A stretch of DNA of 64,000 nucleotides from Streptomyces cinnamoneus (GTDB taxonomy: Bacteria > Actinomycetota > Actinomycetes > Streptomycetales > Streptomycetaceae). A program made the translations under genes and the position numbers. Below the pieces are notes generated by a model. The model saw only the letters and a program-made list of their open reading frames with translations. It was not told the DNA's origin and did not search any database. The DNA lies in the NCBI RefSeq assembly GCF_014650495.1, contig NZ_BMVB01000019.1:62001-126000 (forward strand). Direction: 5' to 3'. This document shows, one piece after another, positions 61,934-64,000 of the stretch (positions are counted from its first letter, which is position 1; the number at the start of each line of letters is the position of its first letter).

Positions 61934-61948
61934 CTGACGGTTCGTCAG
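61934..61948. promoter_or_regulatory. Operator-like inverted repeat, copy 2
   Basis: CTGACG-GTT-CGTCAG, the same core as copy 1 at 58842, in the 154-bp divergent gap between the amidohydrolase and the AfsR-type regulator gene. It could control either or both. Confidence 0.75.
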
Positions 61949-62066
61949 CAACATGAGCGGACGCCCCTTGGCGGACCGTGCGGAGAGGCCGGACCCCTGC
62001 TGACGCAGAGGCCCTGAACAAGGCAGACTGGCCGGTGCGACCGAGCAGGACAGGCAGGGGGTCACG

Positions 62067-64000
62067 ATGGCCGGCGACACAGGGCACGGGCAGCAGCTGC
62101 GCTTCACCGTGCTCGGGCCCGTCCGCGCCTGGCGCGGAGACGAACCGCTCCACACCGGATCGCCCCAGCAGCGGGCCCTGCTCGCGGCCCTGCTGCTGCG
62201 CGGCGGACGCACCGCCACCGCGCCCGAGCTCGTCGACGCCCTGTGGGGCGAGGAGCCCCCGCACGCGGCCCTCGCCGCCCTGCGCACGTACGCCAGCCGG
62301 CTGCGCAAGGCGTTCGGCCCCGCCGCCGAGGCGCTCGTCAGCGAATCCGGCGGCTACGCGATACAGGTGGGGCTCGGCGGCCTGGACATCGACACCGCCG
62401 AGCGCCTGGCCGCCGACGCCGACAAGGCACGCGGCGCGGGCGACCGCTGCCGCGCCCGCGACCTGATGAACGAGGCGCTCGCACTGTGGGACGGCGAACC
62501 GCTGGCGGGCCTGTCCGGCCCGTACGCCGACACCCAGCGCGCCCGCCTGGAGGAGTGGCGGCTCACGCTCCTGGAGACCCGGCTCGACCTCGACCTCGAA
62601 GTCGGCTGCCACGCGGAGGCCGTCTCCGAGCTCACCGCGCTGACCGCCGCCCACCCACTGCGCGAGCGGCTGCGCGAACTGCTGATGGTCGCCCTCTACC
62701 GCAGCGGCCGCCAGGCCGAGGCCCTCGCCGTCTACGCCGACACCCGGCGGCTGCTCGCCGACGAGCTGGGCGTCGACCCCTGCCCCGAGCTCTCCGAGCT
62801 CCAGCAGCGCATCCTCAACGCCGACGCCGACCTCAACGTCCACTTCTCCACCTCCGACCGGCCCGCCGCCGGCCCGACCTTCATCCGGCCCGCACAGCTG
62901 CCGGCGACCGTCTCCGACTTCACCGGCCGGGCCGCCTTCGTCGACGAGCTCAGCGACCAGCTCGCGACGGCCGAGGGCCGCGTGATGGCCGTCTCGGCGG
63001 TGGCGGGCATCGGCGGCGTGGGCAAGACGACGCTCGCCGTGCACGTCGCGCACGCGGCCCGGCACCACTTCCCCGACGGCCAGCTCTACGTCGACCTGCA
63101 GGGGACCGGGCCCGTGGTCGTCGAACCGGAGGCCGTGCTGGGCGCCTTCCTCAGGGCCCTCGGAGTGCCGGATTCCGGTATTCCGGAGGGGGCCGAGGAG
63201 CGCGCCGCCCTCTTCCGCTCCACCCTCGACGGCCGCCGCGTCCTGGCTTTGCTGGACAACGCCCGCGACGCCGCCCAGGTCCGCCCGCTGCTCCCGGGCA
63301 ACGAGGGCTGCGCCGCCCTCGTCACCAGCCGCTCCCGCATGGTCGACCTCGCCGGAGCGCACCTGGTCGACCTGGACGTGATGAGCCCCGAGGAGGCGCT
63401 CGTCCTGTTCACCCGCATCGTCGGCGCCGAGCGGGTCGGCTCCGAGCGCGACGCCGCCATGGACGTCGTCGCCGCCTGCGGCTTCCTGCCGCTCGCCATC
63501 CGCATCGCCGCCTCCCGGCTGGCCGCCCGGCGCACCTGGACCGTCTCGGTGCTGGCCCGCAAGCTCGGCGACGAACGACGCCGCCTGGACGAACTGCGCG
63601 CGGGCGACCTGGCCGTCAAGGCCACCTTCGAGCTCGGCTACGGCCAGCTGGAGCCCGGCCAGGCCCGTGCCTTCCGCCTCCTCGGCCTCGCCGACGGCCC
63701 CGACATCTCGCTCGCCGCCGCGGCCGCCCTGCTCGACCTGGGCACCGACGACACCGAGGAGCTGCTGGAGTCGCTGGTCGACACCTCGCTCCTGGAGTCC
63801 GCCGCCCCGGGCCGGTACCGCTTCCACGACCTCGTACGCCTCTACGCGCGTTCGTGCGCCGAGCGCGACGAGCAGCCGCCCGCCGAGCGGGACGCGGCCA
63901 TGTCGCGACTGCTGGACTTCTACCTCGCGACGACAGCGGGCGTGTACGTCCTGGAGCGCCCCGGCGACCAGCTCCTCGCCCACCTGACGCCGACCACCCA
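62067..64000 (+). CDS. AfsR/SARP-family regulator, truncated by window end
   Basis: At least 644 residues are present and the frame is still open at the last base. ATG 62067 (MAGDTGHGQQ). Residues 10-95 form the OmpR-like winged helix of SARPs (LRFTVLGPVRAWRGDEPLHT, LRTYASRLRKAFG), residues 100-250 the BTAD domain (ELTALTAAHPLRERLRELLM), and about residues 275-560 an NB-ARC ATPase with Walker A GIGGVGKTTLAVHVA and a GFLPLAIRIAASRL motif; TPR repeats probably follow outside. AfsR-type proteins are activators of secondary metabolism, phosphorylated in AfsR itself. It is divergent from the amidohydrolase run. Confidence 0.92.
   Translation, partial: MAGDTGHGQQLRFTVLGPVRAWRGDEPLHTGSPQQRALLAALLLRGGRTATAPELVDALWGEEPPHAALAALRTYASRLRKAFGPAAEALVSESGGYAIQVGLGGLDIDTAERLAADADKARGAGDRCRARDLMNEALALWDGEPLAGLSGPYADTQRARLEEWRLTLLETRLDLDLEVGCHAEAVSELTALTAAHPLRERLRELLMVALYRSGRQAEALAVYADTRRLLADELGVDPCPELSELQQRILNADADLNVHFSTSDRPAAGPTFIRPAQLPATVSDFTGRAAFVDELSDQLATAEGRVMAVSAVAGIGGVGKTTLAVHVAHAARHHFPDGQLYVDLQGTGPVVVEPEAVLGAFLRALGVPDSGIPEGAEERAALFRSTLDGRRVLALLDNARDAAQVRPLLPGNEGCAALVTSRSRMVDLAGAHLVDLDVMSPEEALVLFTRIVGAERVGSERDAAMDVVAACGFLPLAIRIAASRLAARRTWTVSVLARKLGDERRRLDELRAGDLAVKATFELGYGQLEPGQARAFRLLGLADGPDISLAAAAALLDLGTDDTEELLESLVDTSLLESAAPGRYRFHDLVRLYARSCAERDEQPPAERDAAMSRLLDFYLATTAGVYVLERPGDQLLAHLTPTT

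Noticed and set aside
61701..63983. A 760-codon minus-strand frame opposite the AfsR-type gene.
   Set aside because: The plus-strand frame has winged helix, BTAD and Walker A motifs and runs open to the window end; the minus frame is low complexity.
54011..64000. A secondary-metabolite cluster suggested by the AfsR/SARP-type gene.
   Set aside because: No PKS, NRPS, terpene or RiPP core gene is present. The enzymes look catabolic and the regulator is on the other strand.
62067..64000. A frameshift in the AfsR-type gene, because no stop codon occurs in the window.
   Set aside because: The frame stays open with continuous family motifs to the last base; the gene is simply cut by the window edge.

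Overview
The window is a chromosomal segment of a very GC-rich, filamentous-actinomycete-type genome. The gene content points to Streptomyces: an HrdD-type principal-like sigma factor, F420 biosynthesis (fbiC), a MoeA/Glp–GlpR cell-division pair, an XRE–DUF397 gene pair, a class F sortase and an AfsR/SARP-type regulator that runs off the right end. Most of it looks like conserved core chromosome. I see no insertion sequence, prophage, CRISPR array or complete biosynthetic cluster.

Layout. (0–2.1 kb) An NmrA-like oxidoreductase and an AraC regulator, divergent, then tRNA-Ala(CGC). (2.2–7.4 kb) Minus-strand run galU–moeA(glp)–moaC–mogA–GNAT–glpR, linking UDP-glucose and molybdenum-cofactor genes with the GlpR membrane receptor. 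(7.4–14.8 kb) 5-formyl-THF cyclo-ligase, a large membrane-anchored penicillin-acylase-family hydrolase, a CPA-type K+/H+ antiporter, an MFS transporter and an FmdB/Ruc-type zinc-ribbon protein under a CIRCE (HrcA) operator. (14.9–19.7 kb) mtnP, mscL, a small conserved protein, a P1 peptidase and LtrA. (19.8–28.4 kb) Two DHA2 drug exporters, each linked to a regulator (WYL type, TetR type), hrdD behind a textbook sigma-R promoter, a small membrane protein, and a DODA-type dioxygenase with a divergent MarR regulator. (28.6–34.4 kb) A secreted M6 protease, tRNA-Arg(CCT), a coiled-coil/Mrr-nuclease/TerD fusion protein and recQ. (34.5–41 kb) Surface protein plus class F sortase, a GT-C-like polytopic membrane protein and a D,D-carboxypeptidase with a long repetitive cytoplasmic arm. 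(41–49.9 kb) GPP34, XRE/DUF397 pair, ADP-ribosylglycohydrolase, a membrane-anchored protein, fbiC and an F420-type oxidoreductase. (50–54 kb) PHP metallohydrolase, a Tat-exported repeat protein and an ECF41-type sigma factor.

The least explained region is 54.0–61.9 kb, a minus-strand run of an ACMSD-like amidohydrolase, two luciferase-like oxidoreductases, an SDR dehydrogenase, a D-aminoacylase-like amidohydrolase and an APC permease. Two copies of the same inverted repeat, CTGACG-N3-CGTCAG, stand just upstream of two of its transcription units, although no cognate TetR-type regulator is encoded nearby. I read it as an undescribed catabolic regulon. The other strong leads are the Mrr–TerD fusion next to a tRNA, the CIRCE element on the zinc-ribbon gene, and an exact ECF41-type promoter motif that points away from every sense gene. 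Functions are inferred from sequence alone; no database search was run.
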